DNA of 46,839 nucleotides from a virus. The position numbers and the translations under genes are program-made. The stretch's first letter is position 1; the number at the start of each line of letters is the position of its first letter. Under the pieces are notes generated by a model. It saw only the letters and a list, made by a program, of their open reading frames with translations, did not search any database and had not been told where the DNA came from. Location of the stretch: the IMG/VR virus record IMGVR_UViG_3300048818_000120, positions 1 to 46,839 of that record, one strand, 5' to 3'. This document shows positions 40,804 through 46,598 of this stretch, in pieces.

Positions 40804-41315
40804 CAACCTCACAGATAGCCCGTATGAGACCACCAATCAAAGAAGACACCCGAGTTCCACCCGCTGAAACTCTCCCGGCTAACGTCCATGCCGAGAGGAC
40901 CATCTTAGGCGCGATCCTGCTCGACAATGCCGCCCATTCCGAGGCCGCTGCAACGCTGGATTCAGACGATTTTATACTCGACTCGCATCGCCGCATTTTC
41001 CTGCGCATGACCGAGTTGATGAACGAAAACCATGCTGTCGATATTGTGACCTTGGCAGACAGACTGGCCTTTTGCAAGGAGCGGGATTCCATCGGCGGCA
41101 CGGCTTACCTGGCCTCGCTCACTGAGGGGTTGCCGCGCCGACCGGTCATAAAAGAATACATTGGAATCGTCAAGGAAAAGGCTAAATTAAGACGTATCAT
41201 GTTGGCATGCTCCGCTGCTATCGCGCAGGCCGCAGACCAATCCACCACCGCTTCTGACATCATTGAGCAGCTTGGGATAGGTGTGCGTGGAATCAAAGAG
41301 AAGAGGACACCATGA
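40800..41315 (+). CDS. DnaB-like N-terminal domain, no helicase domain
   Basis: 171 residues, ATGA overlap at both ends. Residues 22-150 follow the N-terminal domain of DnaB helicases (VHAERTILGAILLDNAAHSE, FILDSHRRIFLRMTELMNEN, VDIVTLADRL). The RecA-like ATPase with Walker A is absent. In DnaB this domain binds primase and helps ring formation. A freestanding copy could load, block or redirect the host helicase. The protein ends at KEKRTP, so the truncation is a natural end. Confidence 0.85.
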   Translation: MTTSQIARMRPPIKEDTRVPPAETLPANVHAERTILGAILLDNAAHSEAAATLDSDDFILDSHRRIFLRMTELMNENHAVDIVTLADRLAFCKERDSIGGTAYLASLTEGLPRRPVIKEYIGIVKEKAKLRRIMLACSAAIAQAADQSTTASDIIEQLGIGVRGIKEKRTP

Positions 41316-41950
41316 CATCTAGTGCAATATCGGTCTTGCCCCTGCGAGAGCCTGATTGGCTGGCCTTGAGGCTTCTACCCCCTTACCCCTGTGCGGAGGC
41401 TCTCAGGGCGATTCTGGCCCATCTGGAGGGAGGGGAACGATGGATTTACAGCATCCGAGGCGAATGTCTGAGGCTGTTTGACGAGCGACGGCTGTACATG
41501 GAGTTTACCGACCCGGCCACGAATCAGCCTTGTACCTGCACCGATCGGTTTCTCAAAGTCTACCTGCCTGACTCCTGGCGATATTGTGAGGAGGCTCTCA
41601 AGAACCGGCAAGCCCTCTTTGATTCCGTGCCCTTGGAATCCGCCGTCCGCATGACCAGAGCCAATCTGCGGCTCTTGGAGGGCGCCAGCGAGTCGGTACG
41701 GAAGTTGCCTGAGGTGCACGCTGCTGCGGAGAAGCAGACCCAAGAGCAATTTGCGGCCACTCTGAGCCAAGAGCCTTACAATCAGCATCTTGAGGCCAGA
41801 CGAACGCTCAAGTTCACATTTACTGCTGGCGAGGCTGAAATAGTTGAACAAGCCCTGGGAATTGTGGGAGAGCGGTGCGGAATCAGCGACCAATCGGGCG
41901 AACTGTTGGCGCTGGCTATCGACTACATAGCGGAGCAGGTAACGGCATGA
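41312..41950 (+). CDS. Hypothetical protein of the replication operon
   Basis: 212 residues, ATGA overlap. The central region is acidic and contains CTCTDRFLKVYL; the last 45 residues (KFTFTAGEAEIVEQALGIVG) resemble a small helical domain seen in phage proteins. It ends in EQVTA, as does the next protein. Function unknown; it lies directly after the DnaB-N gene. Confidence 0.78.
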   Translation: MTSSAISVLPLREPDWLALRLLPPYPCAEALRAILAHLEGGERWIYSIRGECLRLFDERRLYMEFTDPATNQPCTCTDRFLKVYLPDSWRYCEEALKNRQALFDSVPLESAVRMTRANLRLLEGASESVRKLPEVHAAAEKQTQEQFAATLSQEPYNQHLEARRTLKFTFTAGEAEIVEQALGIVGERCGISDQSGELLALAIDYIAEQVTA

Positions 41951-41951
41951 A
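41930..41951. repeat. 22-bp direct repeat, copy 1, at a gene junction
   Basis: Identical to 42331-42352. It spans the last codons of one gene (AEQVTA) and the overlapping ATGA start of the next (MK). Confidence 0.9.
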
Positions 41952-42351
41952 GCACACTGAAGAGGAGATGGAAATGGGAAATAAAACAGATCGACCTGAT
42001 CCAACGCCGAGGATGACCTATGAGGAGTGGATGGCGGAAGGCCAGAAGCGGTTCGGCACGGACTTCGAAACGTGGCGCTTTGTCTGCCCGATCTGCGGGA
42101 ACGTGGCGTCTGTCGCGGACTTCAGGCTGTTTAAAGATCGGGGAGCTACGCCCGACTCCGCGACCAACCAGTGTATCGGTCGATTTGACGGATCGACGAA
42201 CAGGGCATTTGGGAGTTCGCTGAAGGAACGCGGGAAGCCGTGCGATTACGCCCTTTTCGGCCTCTTCCGTCTGCCTGGTGTAATCATCGCAATGCCTGAT
42301 GGCAAAGAGCGGATGGCCTTCGCCTTCGGGGCGGAGCAGGTAACGGCATGA
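41947..42351 (+). CDS. VVA0879-family zinc-binding protein
   Basis: 134 residues, ATGA overlap at both ends. MTYEEWMAEGQKRFG, then FVCPICGNVASVADF (C47, C50) and NQCIGRFDGS match the VVA0879 family found in phages. The family has a conserved Cys pair and unknown function. It ends with AEQVTA, matching the preceding gene's end. Confidence 0.8.
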   Translation: MKHTEEEMEMGNKTDRPDPTPRMTYEEWMAEGQKRFGTDFETWRFVCPICGNVASVADFRLFKDRGATPDSATNQCIGRFDGSTNRAFGSSLKERGKPCDYALFGLFRLPGVIIAMPDGKERMAFAFGAEQVTA

Positions 42352-42352
42352 A
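42331..42352. repeat. 22-bp direct repeat, copy 2, at a gene junction
   Basis: Second copy of the 41930-41951 repeat, again covering EQVTA-stop and the ATGA start of the following gene. Confidence 0.9.
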
Positions 42353-42521
42353 ACACGCTGGAGGAAGGCCGAAAGAGCCGGTTGCGTTAGGGTGGGCTAT
42401 GCGTTTTGGGTTTCGAGTGAAGACCGGATACATTCATATTTTGACGCCTCGGCTTTGCCAGCAGCTTTGTTTATGCCACTCGGATGAGGCGAGACGGCTG
42501 ATTTTAGGGGTATCACGATGA
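42348..42521 (+). CDS. Very small Cys/basic protein
   Basis: 57 residues (MKHAGGRPKEPVALGWAMRF) between two ATGA overlaps. CQQLCLCHSDEARR may bind metal. Below the length of most annotation cut-offs, but supported by the unbroken overlap chain. Function unknown. Confidence 0.68.
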   Translation: MKHAGGRPKEPVALGWAMRFGFRVKTGYIHILTPRLCQQLCLCHSDEARRLILGVSR

Positions 42522-42823
42522 TTCGCACCCCTGAGCCCACTCCATCCGAGAAGCAAGCCCTGAGAGTCAAAGTGCAGGAGTTGGCCGGCGGACAGTGCGA
42601 GTTGCGGTTGCACAAACGGTGCCTCTACCCTCAAATTTTGCCGCTTAGTGGCGATCTGCTCTGGAGAGGGCATTTGGTTCACATCCGGGCGCGTTTAATT
42701 GGCGGGGAGTGGACAACGGAAAACTGCCTGTGGGGATGCGCCTTTTGCCATAACGGATCGTTGCACACCACCGGAACGCCAATCGATATGGAGGCTATTA
42801 TGCAAAGACGGAAAGGGCAGTGA
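42518..42823 (+). CDS. HNH endonuclease-like protein
   Basis: 101 residues. GGQCELRLHKRC gives two Cys (27, 35), then RGHLVHIRAR with His52 and His55, Asn69 in ENCLWGCAFCH, and Cys74, Cys77 and His78. This is the HNH beta-beta-alpha metal fold with zinc-binding Cys pairs. It may nick or cut DNA in recombination or packaging. ATGA upstream and TGATG to the next gene. Confidence 0.85.
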   Translation: MIRTPEPTPSEKQALRVKVQELAGGQCELRLHKRCLYPQILPLSGDLLWRGHLVHIRARLIGGEWTTENCLWGCAFCHNGSLHTTGTPIDMEAIMQRRKGQ

Positions 42824-43140
42824 TGAGCAAATACCACAACCGCCAAACCGCAGCGCGTGACGGCAAAGTCTTTGCCAGCCAGCGGGAGGCCCGCCGCTAC
42901 GAGGAATTGCTCCTGCTGGTCAAGTTGGGCGAGATTCACAACCTTGAGACTCAAGGCCGATGGGCGCTGATCCCTTCGCAGCCAGGTGAGCGCCGGATAG
43001 ATTATTTAGCCGACTTTCAGTATATCGACAGGGCAGGCAAAATCCACGTCGAGGACGCCAAGGGGATGCGAACCCAGGTCTACATTTTGAAGCGGAAGCT
43101 CATGTTGTATTTTCACAACATAACCATCGAAGAGGTCTGA
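42823..43140 (+). CDS. DUF1064 nuclease-like protein
   Basis: 105 residues from the ATG at 42823, overlapping the HNH stop as TGATG. It opens with MSKYHNRQTAARDGKVFASQ and contains REARRYEELLLL, IDYLADFQYIDR and VEDAKGMRT. These are hallmarks of DUF1064, a family with PD-(D/E)XK-like acidic and lysine residues, often near HNH and recombination genes. It ends the early operon. Confidence 0.85.
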   Translation: MSKYHNRQTAARDGKVFASQREARRYEELLLLVKLGEIHNLETQGRWALIPSQPGERRIDYLADFQYIDRAGKIHVEDAKGMRTQVYILKRKLMLYFHNITIEEV

Positions 43141-43154
43141 ACCGTTCTAAAATG

Positions 43155-43215
43155 TGACGTTAGCTCAGCCGGGGCGGGTCATACCGCTTCCAAATCTCGC
43201 CTCGCCATCATCATC
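43155..43215 (+). other. tRNA-like fragment
   Basis: TTAGCTCAGCCGG, then GCGGGTCATACCGC and TTCCAAATC recall a D arm, a CAT anticodon arm and a T arm, but D-stem pairing and acceptor stem fail. It partly overlaps the minus-strand gene ending at 43179. It may be a decayed tRNA or chance. Confidence 0.2.
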
Positions 43216-43334
43216 GCTTTACCTCGCATTTCAAGAGCGACCCAAAATGAATCTCCGCTCCAATCGTTGTAAGAGACCAGCCCGGTCTCGTTGGGATAAC
43301 CACTGAAGAGATTAGTCACTCTGACTTTTATCAT
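43179..43334 (-). CDS. Small hypothetical protein downstream of RNA candidate
   Basis: 51 residues from the ATG at 43334 with AAGGAGAG upstream (MIKVRVTNLFSGYPNETGLV). A beta-rich core and a basic helix (GKAMMMARRDLEAV). The structured leftward transcript upstream leads into it. Function unknown. Confidence 0.7.
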   Translation of the reverse strand: MIKVRVTNLFSGYPNETGLVSYNDWSGDSFWVALEMRGKAMMMARRDLEAV

Positions 43335-43364
43335 TCGACTCTCCTTAAAGACTTTGTTCTTCAA

Positions 43365-43757
43365 CTCCTATGCGGTACTGGTGAAGGTGGGGGGAAGGGT
43401 GTGGTTAACCCGGTCTCCCAGGACGGCCACTACGCCCGGCTATTGCCAAGCGCCTTTTCCCATGCGTAACCGGAGCCAGGCGAGGGGCAGTGTCTCCACT
43501 GCGGGCGGGTGTTTGCCGGGGACTGGTTTGACGCCTTAACCACCACGGGGGCATCCAACAGACTGAACCCCCGCACTCAGCTTATCCCGAAGGATTTAGG
43601 CGATTGGTCCAATTTGCTATCGAGGCTCCCCTGAGCGCACCGCTCTTCCCGCCCCGCCTGCCTTTCGCGCAGGATGCCCAGGCGCAAGATGGCGGAAACA
43701 TTGACTCGTGTCGAATTGTCAGTGATTTTCCTGTCATTCTCAAGTCCAAACTCTTGT
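43365..43757 (-). ncRNA. Candidate structured RNA, about 390 nt
   Basis: No gene fits this GC-rich region. On the minus strand it holds stems with stable loops: GCAGTG-GAGA-CACTGC (43502-43487, GNRA type), ATCC-TTCG-GGAT (43595-43584, UUCG), CCTGC-GCGAAAG-GCAGG (43673-43657), a G5/C5 stem (43572-43547) and an 8-bp helix, 43631-43638 with 43573-43580, that encloses a multi-arm domain. The loops are stable only when read on the minus strand. A promoter lies just upstream (43785-43758). It was compared from memory with RNase P, tmRNA, 6S and group I intron hallmarks and matches none. Confidence 0.6.
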
Positions 43758-43785
43758 AGAATAGCAAAAAATTTGGTATTGTCAA
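43758..43785 (-). promoter_or_regulatory. Promoter for the RNA candidate
   Basis: TTGACA (43785-43780), a 16-nt spacer and TATTCT (43763-43758) on the minus strand. The spacer is AT-rich. It is the best sigma70-like pair seen in the window and drives transcription into the structured region. Confidence 0.62.
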
Positions 43786-43883
43786 GTTGCGGGGTTCAGG
43801 TCCCAAACCTCATCCATTCTCGTCCAAGCACCGAAATGGAACCCCGCGTAAGATTCCACCCAAAACGTGCAATCGGCAGTAAG

Positions 43884-43911
43884 AAGGCTCCCGGAATCAA
43901 CCGGGAGCCTT
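43884..43911. terminator. Strong hairpin terminator between convergent units
   Basis: AAGGCTCCCGG-AATCAA-CCGGGAGCCTT, an 11-bp perfect stem with a 6-nt loop. It is followed by CGGTGTTTG on the plus strand. It lies just before the 3' end of a minus-strand gene, so it could stop transcription from both sides. The T-run is imperfect. Confidence 0.7.
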
Positions 43912-43913
43912 CG

Positions 43914-43933
43914 GTGTTTGTGCGCTACAATTG
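43914..43933 (+). repeat. 20-bp promoter-like repeat, copy 1
   Basis: GTGTTTGTGCGCTACAATTG, identical to 44161-44180. It carries TACAAT, a good -10 box, without a clear -35. It abuts the terminator hairpin. Confidence 0.7.
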
Positions 43934-44143
43934 GCTTGGGTTTGGTCGCTCTACGCGGATTTTCGCTTGAGGAAAATACTTCGCTAGGTGTTTAGCGCAG
44001 AGTATGGCCGCATAGTCCCGATCTTTAAGCGCCTCCGCTTCCGTGTCCCGCGCAGGGCCTTCCCTGCGTCCTTCAGGATCATCCCAGTAGGCATGAAACT
44101 TGCCGTCGCGCTCGCCTACGCCGAAATTAAACTCCATCTTCAT
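43925..44143 (-). CDS. Small hypothetical protein
   Basis: 72 residues from the ATG at 44143 with GAGAGGAA upstream (MKMEFNFGVGERDGKFHAYW). An acidic middle (DDPEGRREGPARDTEAEALK) and a basic end. No family recognised. An upstream ATG at 44197 has no Shine-Dalgarno. Confidence 0.72.
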   Translation of the reverse strand: MKMEFNFGVGERDGKFHAYWDDPEGRREGPARDTEAEALKDRDYAAILCAKHLAKYFPQAKIRVERPNPSQL

Positions 44144-44160
44144 GCAGTTCCTCTCTCTCA

Positions 44161-44180
44161 GTGTTTGTGCGCTACAATTG
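44161..44180 (+). promoter_or_regulatory. 20-bp promoter-like repeat, copy 2
   Basis: Same 20-mer as 43914-43933. TACAAT at 44173-44178 lies about 20 nt before the start of the membrane protein gene at 44197, consistent with a promoter for it. No -35 match is clear. Confidence 0.5.
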
Positions 44181-44196
44181 AAAACGAGGTGCCTCA

Positions 44197-44397
44197 ATGC
44201 TCGGAATCCTGATTACTTTCGTGGTTCTGCTCATCATCTTCAGCCTTCTCTGGTGGATTGTCAGCGTGCTACCCTTGCCTCCGCCAATCAACAGAATCGC
44301 CCAGGTCGTGATCGTCGTGCTGTTCTGCATCATCCTGATTTATATGCTCTTGCCGTATGCGGGAGGGTTTGGTGGGCCGCATCCACTGGTCAGGTAG
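44197..44397 (+). CDS. Small two-span membrane protein
   Basis: 66 residues with two hydrophobic spans (LGILITFVVLLIIFSLLWWI; VVIVVLFCIILIYMLL) around the loop PLPPPINRI. It resembles small bacterial membrane proteins of the Thivi_2564 type. It could be a second holin or a host-membrane modulator. It is alone on the plus strand among leftward genes. Confidence 0.72.
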   Translation: MLGILITFVVLLIIFSLLWWIVSVLPLPPPINRIAQVVIVVLFCIILIYMLLPYAGGFGGPHPLVR

Positions 44398-44398
44398 G

Positions 44399-44599
44399 CT
44401 ACCAGCGGATCAGTTCCCATATCGCGGCGCCGAACAGCAAAACGATTCCCACGCCGCAGATCAGGTTGATTCTGTTGATTCGCCGGCGAGAGCGGTTGTA
44501 GCCTTCCCGCAGGTCGTTAGCTCGAGGGTAGGGGCGTTCCCAGGCTGGCTCAGCCTCGGATGGGCGGCGGGATGTGCGGGCGCGGGTCAGGGGGTTCAT
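44399..44599 (-). CDS. Small basic protein with C-terminal membrane span
   Basis: 66 residues. A basic N-terminus (RSRRRINRINLICGVGIVLL) leads to one span and a short end. The ATG overlaps the upstream stop (ATGA). A late leftward gene; function unknown. Confidence 0.7.
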   Translation of the reverse strand: MNPLTRARTSRRPSEAEPAWERPYPRANDLREGYNRSRRRINRINLICGVGIVLLFGAAIWELIRW

Positions 44600-44850
44600 G
44601 GCTTCTCCTTCCCCAGCGCAAGGGCTGCGCGGGCTTGCTTGACTGCGGCGCTTACTGTTGGCTCAGGTCGTTTAAAGCCTTCCCAGTAAAAACCACAATC
44701 CACGCACCTGCGCCCAATTCCAGATTCTTCCCATGCTATGTGGATGCATGGCACACAGTCTTTGAGCAATTCCTTCAGCGCCCGTCTGAGCGCGTCTACT
44801 TGTAGCTCAAGGTTTTCTACGACCGAATATGGCAACTTCGTTTCACTCAT
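44596..44850 (-). CDS. Small Cys-containing protein
   Basis: 84 residues. CVPCIHI and RRCVDCGFYW give two C-x2-C pairs that could bind one zinc. Helical at both ends. Linked by ATGA overlaps on both sides. Function unknown. Confidence 0.75.
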   Translation of the reverse strand: MSETKLPYSVVENLELQVDALRRALKELLKDCVPCIHIAWEESGIGRRCVDCGFYWEGFKRPEPTVSAAVKQARAALALGKEKP

Positions 44851-45089
44851 GGCTTACCCCACAAATCAATCAAATTGGCGTAGTGCAGGATGGCGATGAT
44901 TGCGCCAATAATGAACGCCTCGCCCAAAAGCGCGAGACAGAAACCGCGCCAGGAGACTCCAGGGCGCTTTTCCGGCTCGTGTTCCCACTCAACAGGATCG
45001 TCCGTATCGGGCGGAAAACCGTAGAATGGAATAGGACCACGGGGGATGGGCACTCGGCGCTGGTCGGGTTGTCTCTCAAACGGAATCAT
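44847..45089 (-). CDS. Small membrane protein
   Basis: 80 residues. A Pro-rich soluble N-terminus (MIPFERQPDQRRVPIPRGPI) and one span (LALLGEAFIIGAIIAILHYA) near the C-terminus. It overlaps the upstream gene by 14 nt and the next by ATGA. Function unknown. Confidence 0.72.
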   Translation of the reverse strand: MIPFERQPDQRRVPIPRGPIPFYGFPPDTDDPVEWEHEPEKRPGVSWRGFCLALLGEAFIIGAIIAILHYANLIDLWGKP

Positions 45090-45228
45090 GAATCTCCCTT
45101 CTACGATCCCCGCTCTCCAATGCTTTCAAATCGCGGGATGCGCGAATGTTGACAAACAGGACGACAGGGGCGGCGACCAACAGTGCGCCCAGGAGCAGGC
45201 CGAGGGTCAGGCTGGCGAGGTCAATCAT
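45076..45228 (-). CDS. Small single-span membrane protein
   Basis: 50 residues, GGAGG before the ATG at 45228. It starts MIDLASLTLGLLLGALLVAA with one long span and a basic tail (SGDRRREIHDSV). Its start region is the part that was copied with the repeat genes: the same Shine-Dalgarno and ATG recur at 45989 and 46598 followed by unrelated codons. Confidence 0.72.
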   Translation of the reverse strand: MIDLASLTLGLLLGALLVAAPVVLFVNIRASRDLKALESGDRRREIHDSV

Positions 45229-45955
45229 GGGGAGCCTCCGGTTGCAGATAACGAGTGAATATCTCTTTCTGTTTTTCCCTGGCAGCATCCCAGGAAGCAG
45301 CCCCGGCAGCATCCCAGGCAGCATCCCAGGCAGCATCCCAGGAAGCATCCCTGGCAGCAGCCCTGGCATCCCAGGCAGCATCCCAGGCAGCATCCCTGGC
45401 AGCAGCCCAGGCAGCAGCCCAGGAAGCATCCCTGGCAGCAGCCCTGGCATCCCAGGCAGCATCCCAGGCAGCATCCCTGGCAGCAGCCCAGGCAGCAGCC
45501 CTGGCAGCCCAGGAAGCAGCCCTGGCAGCCCAGGAAGCAGCCCTGGCAGCCCAGGAAGCATCCCTGGCAGCCCAGGAAGCATCCCTGGCAACAGCCCTGG
45601 CAGCCCCGGCAGCAGCCCCGGCAGCAGCCATTTCCTCATGTGTAATCAGACCATTGGCGAAGTCGCGGCCCGCTTGAATAGCGAGTTCAGGCTCTTTATA
45701 TTGGGAGTATTTCTGCCAGAGTGGAAGGACTTCTTCGGCGAAGTCAGCAGCCATGAGCCGAGCTACTTTATCAGAGTTCTCAGTCGTGGCTTGCAACGCC
45801 CACAGCGCATCATCCAGGCCGTTGGTTTCCAGAATAGTTAGCAAGTTGATTGGCTCGGTATCCTCGACGCCTTTGAGGGCTTGGCGCAGGAATTTGTAGC
45901 GATGCTCGCAAGCGCCAGCGTTCCGCAAACGTTCAAATGTGGTGGTGAGTGTCAT
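45221..45955 (-). CDS. Ala/Trp-repeat protein, copy 1
   Basis: 244 residues from the ATG at 45955 with AAAGGA upstream. Residues 1-109 are the shared helical domain. Residues about 110-225 are a low-complexity run of Ala with Trp every four or eight residues plus Asp, Arg and Ser (DAAWDAAWDARAAARDASWA style), then the fixed end KQKEIFTRYLQPEAPHD. It has the longest tail of the two complete copies. It resembles proteins called putative immunity proteins. It is predicted to be a long amphipathic helix or coil. Confidence 0.85.
   Translation of the reverse strand: MTLTTTFERLRNAGACEHRYKFLRQALKGVEDTEPINLLTILETNGLDDALWALQATTENSDKVARLMAADFAEEVLPLWQKYSQYKEPELAIQAGRDFANGLITHEEMAAAGAAAGAARAVARDASWAARDASWAARAASWAARAASWAARAAAWAAARDAAWDAAWDARAAARDASWAAAWAAARDAAWDAAWDARAAARDASWDAAWDAAWDAAGAASWDAAREKQKEIFTRYLQPEAPHD
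45277..45634. repeat. Repeat array encoding the tail of copy 1
   Basis: About 360 nt of CCTGGCAGC, CCCAGGCAGC and CCAGGAAGC units with longer repeat blocks inside (for example 45343-45414 resembles 45427-45498). Other frames give long collagen-like ORFs, which are artefacts of the repeat. Confidence 0.9.
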
Positions 45956-45989
45956 GGTGTCCTTTCTTGGTTCTCCGCCGGTCAATCAT
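45933..45989 (-). pseudogene. Duplicated start of the membrane gene, remnant 1
   Basis: The Shine-Dalgarno and MID codons of the gene at 45228 recur here, then run into unrelated codons for 18 residues (RRRTKKGHHDTHHHI). It marks the junction of the tandem duplication. Confidence 0.55.
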
Positions 45990-46563
45990 GGGGAGCCTCC
46001 GGTTGCAGATAACGAGTGAATATCTCTTTCTGTTTTTCCCTGGCAGCAGCCCTGGCAGCAGCCCTGGCAGCAGCCCTGGCAGCAGCCCAGGCAGCAGCCC
46101 CGGCAGCAGCCCCGGCAGCAGCCCAGGCAGCATCCCAGGCAGCATCCCTGGCAGCAGCCCAGGCAGCAGCCCTGGCAGCCCAGGAAGCATCCCTGGCAAC
46201 AGCCCTGGCAGCCCCGGCAGCAGCCCCGGCAGCAGCCATTTCCTCATGTGTAATCAGACCATTGGCGAAGTCGCGGCCCGCTTGAATAGCGAGTTCAGGC
46301 TCTTTATATTGGGAGTATTTCTGCCAGAGTGGAAGGACTTCTTCGGCGAAGTCAGCAGCCATGAGCCGAGCTACTTTATCAGAGTTCTCAGTCGTGGCTT
46401 GCAACGCCCACAGCGCATCATCCAGGCCGTTGGTTTCAAGAATAGTTAGCAAGTTGATTGGCTCGGTATCCTCGACGCCTTTGAGGGCTTGGCGCAGGAA
46501 TTTGTAGCGATGCTCGCAAGCGCCAGCGTTCCGCAAACGTTCAAATGTGGTGGTGAGTGTCAT
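45982..46563 (-). CDS. Ala/Trp-repeat protein, copy 2
   Basis: 193 residues from the ATG at 46563. The N-domain is the same as in copy 1 apart from one synonymous base, and the C-terminal end (KQKEIFTRYLQPEAPHD) is identical. The repeat tail is about 50 residues shorter and richer in AAA and GAAA units. The tail length difference with an unchanged domain points to repeat slippage or unequal exchange. Confidence 0.85.
   Translation of the reverse strand: MTLTTTFERLRNAGACEHRYKFLRQALKGVEDTEPINLLTILETNGLDDALWALQATTENSDKVARLMAADFAEEVLPLWQKYSQYKEPELAIQAGRDFANGLITHEEMAAAGAAAGAARAVARDASWAARAAAWAAARDAAWDAAWAAAGAAAGAAAWAAARAAARAAARAAAREKQKEIFTRYLQPEAPHD
46041..46231. repeat. Repeat array encoding the tail of copy 2
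   Basis: About 190 nt of CCTGGCAGC and related units, shorter than the array of copy 1 and different in order except for its right end, which matches copies 1 and 3. Confidence 0.9.
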
Positions 46564-46598
46564 TTGATTCCTTTCTTGGTTCTCCGCCGGTCAATCAT
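46560..46598 (-). pseudogene. Duplicated start of the membrane gene, remnant 2
   Basis: Second short copy: MIDRRRTKKGIK, 12 codons, with its stop overlapping the ATG of copy 2 (ATGA at 46560-46563). It keeps the GGAGG site, so ribosomes could pass from copy 3 into copy 2. Confidence 0.5.

Noticed and set aside
36714-43140. Integrase, DNA polymerase or full helicase among early genes
   Set aside because: No tyrosine or serine recombinase motif, polymerase motif or Walker A helicase domain was seen in any of these proteins.
43381-43470. tRNA gene in the GC-rich region
   Set aside because: A D-arm-like GGGT-GTGGTTA-ACCC exists, but no anticodon or acceptor stem can be formed with it.
43354-43539. 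61-residue plus-strand ORF in the GC-rich region
   Set aside because: No Shine-Dalgarno and unlikely composition. The region instead shows minus-strand RNA structure and promoter.
43582-43806. 74-residue minus-strand ORF across the RNA candidate
   Set aside because: Its start lies upstream of the promoter, it has no Shine-Dalgarno, and stable stem-loops fill the frame.
45076-45639. Minus-strand LPGMLPG repeat frame fused to the small membrane protein
   Set aside because: A second frame of the same repeat. The membrane protein has its own GGAGG and ATG at 45228.
45146-46449. Long plus-strand frames with collagen-like SPGS or LAAQ repeats
   Set aside because: They are other-frame readings of the minus-strand Ala/Trp repeat. 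The unique domain with Shine-Dalgarno sites is on the minus strand, and the low-complexity DNA keeps all frames open.
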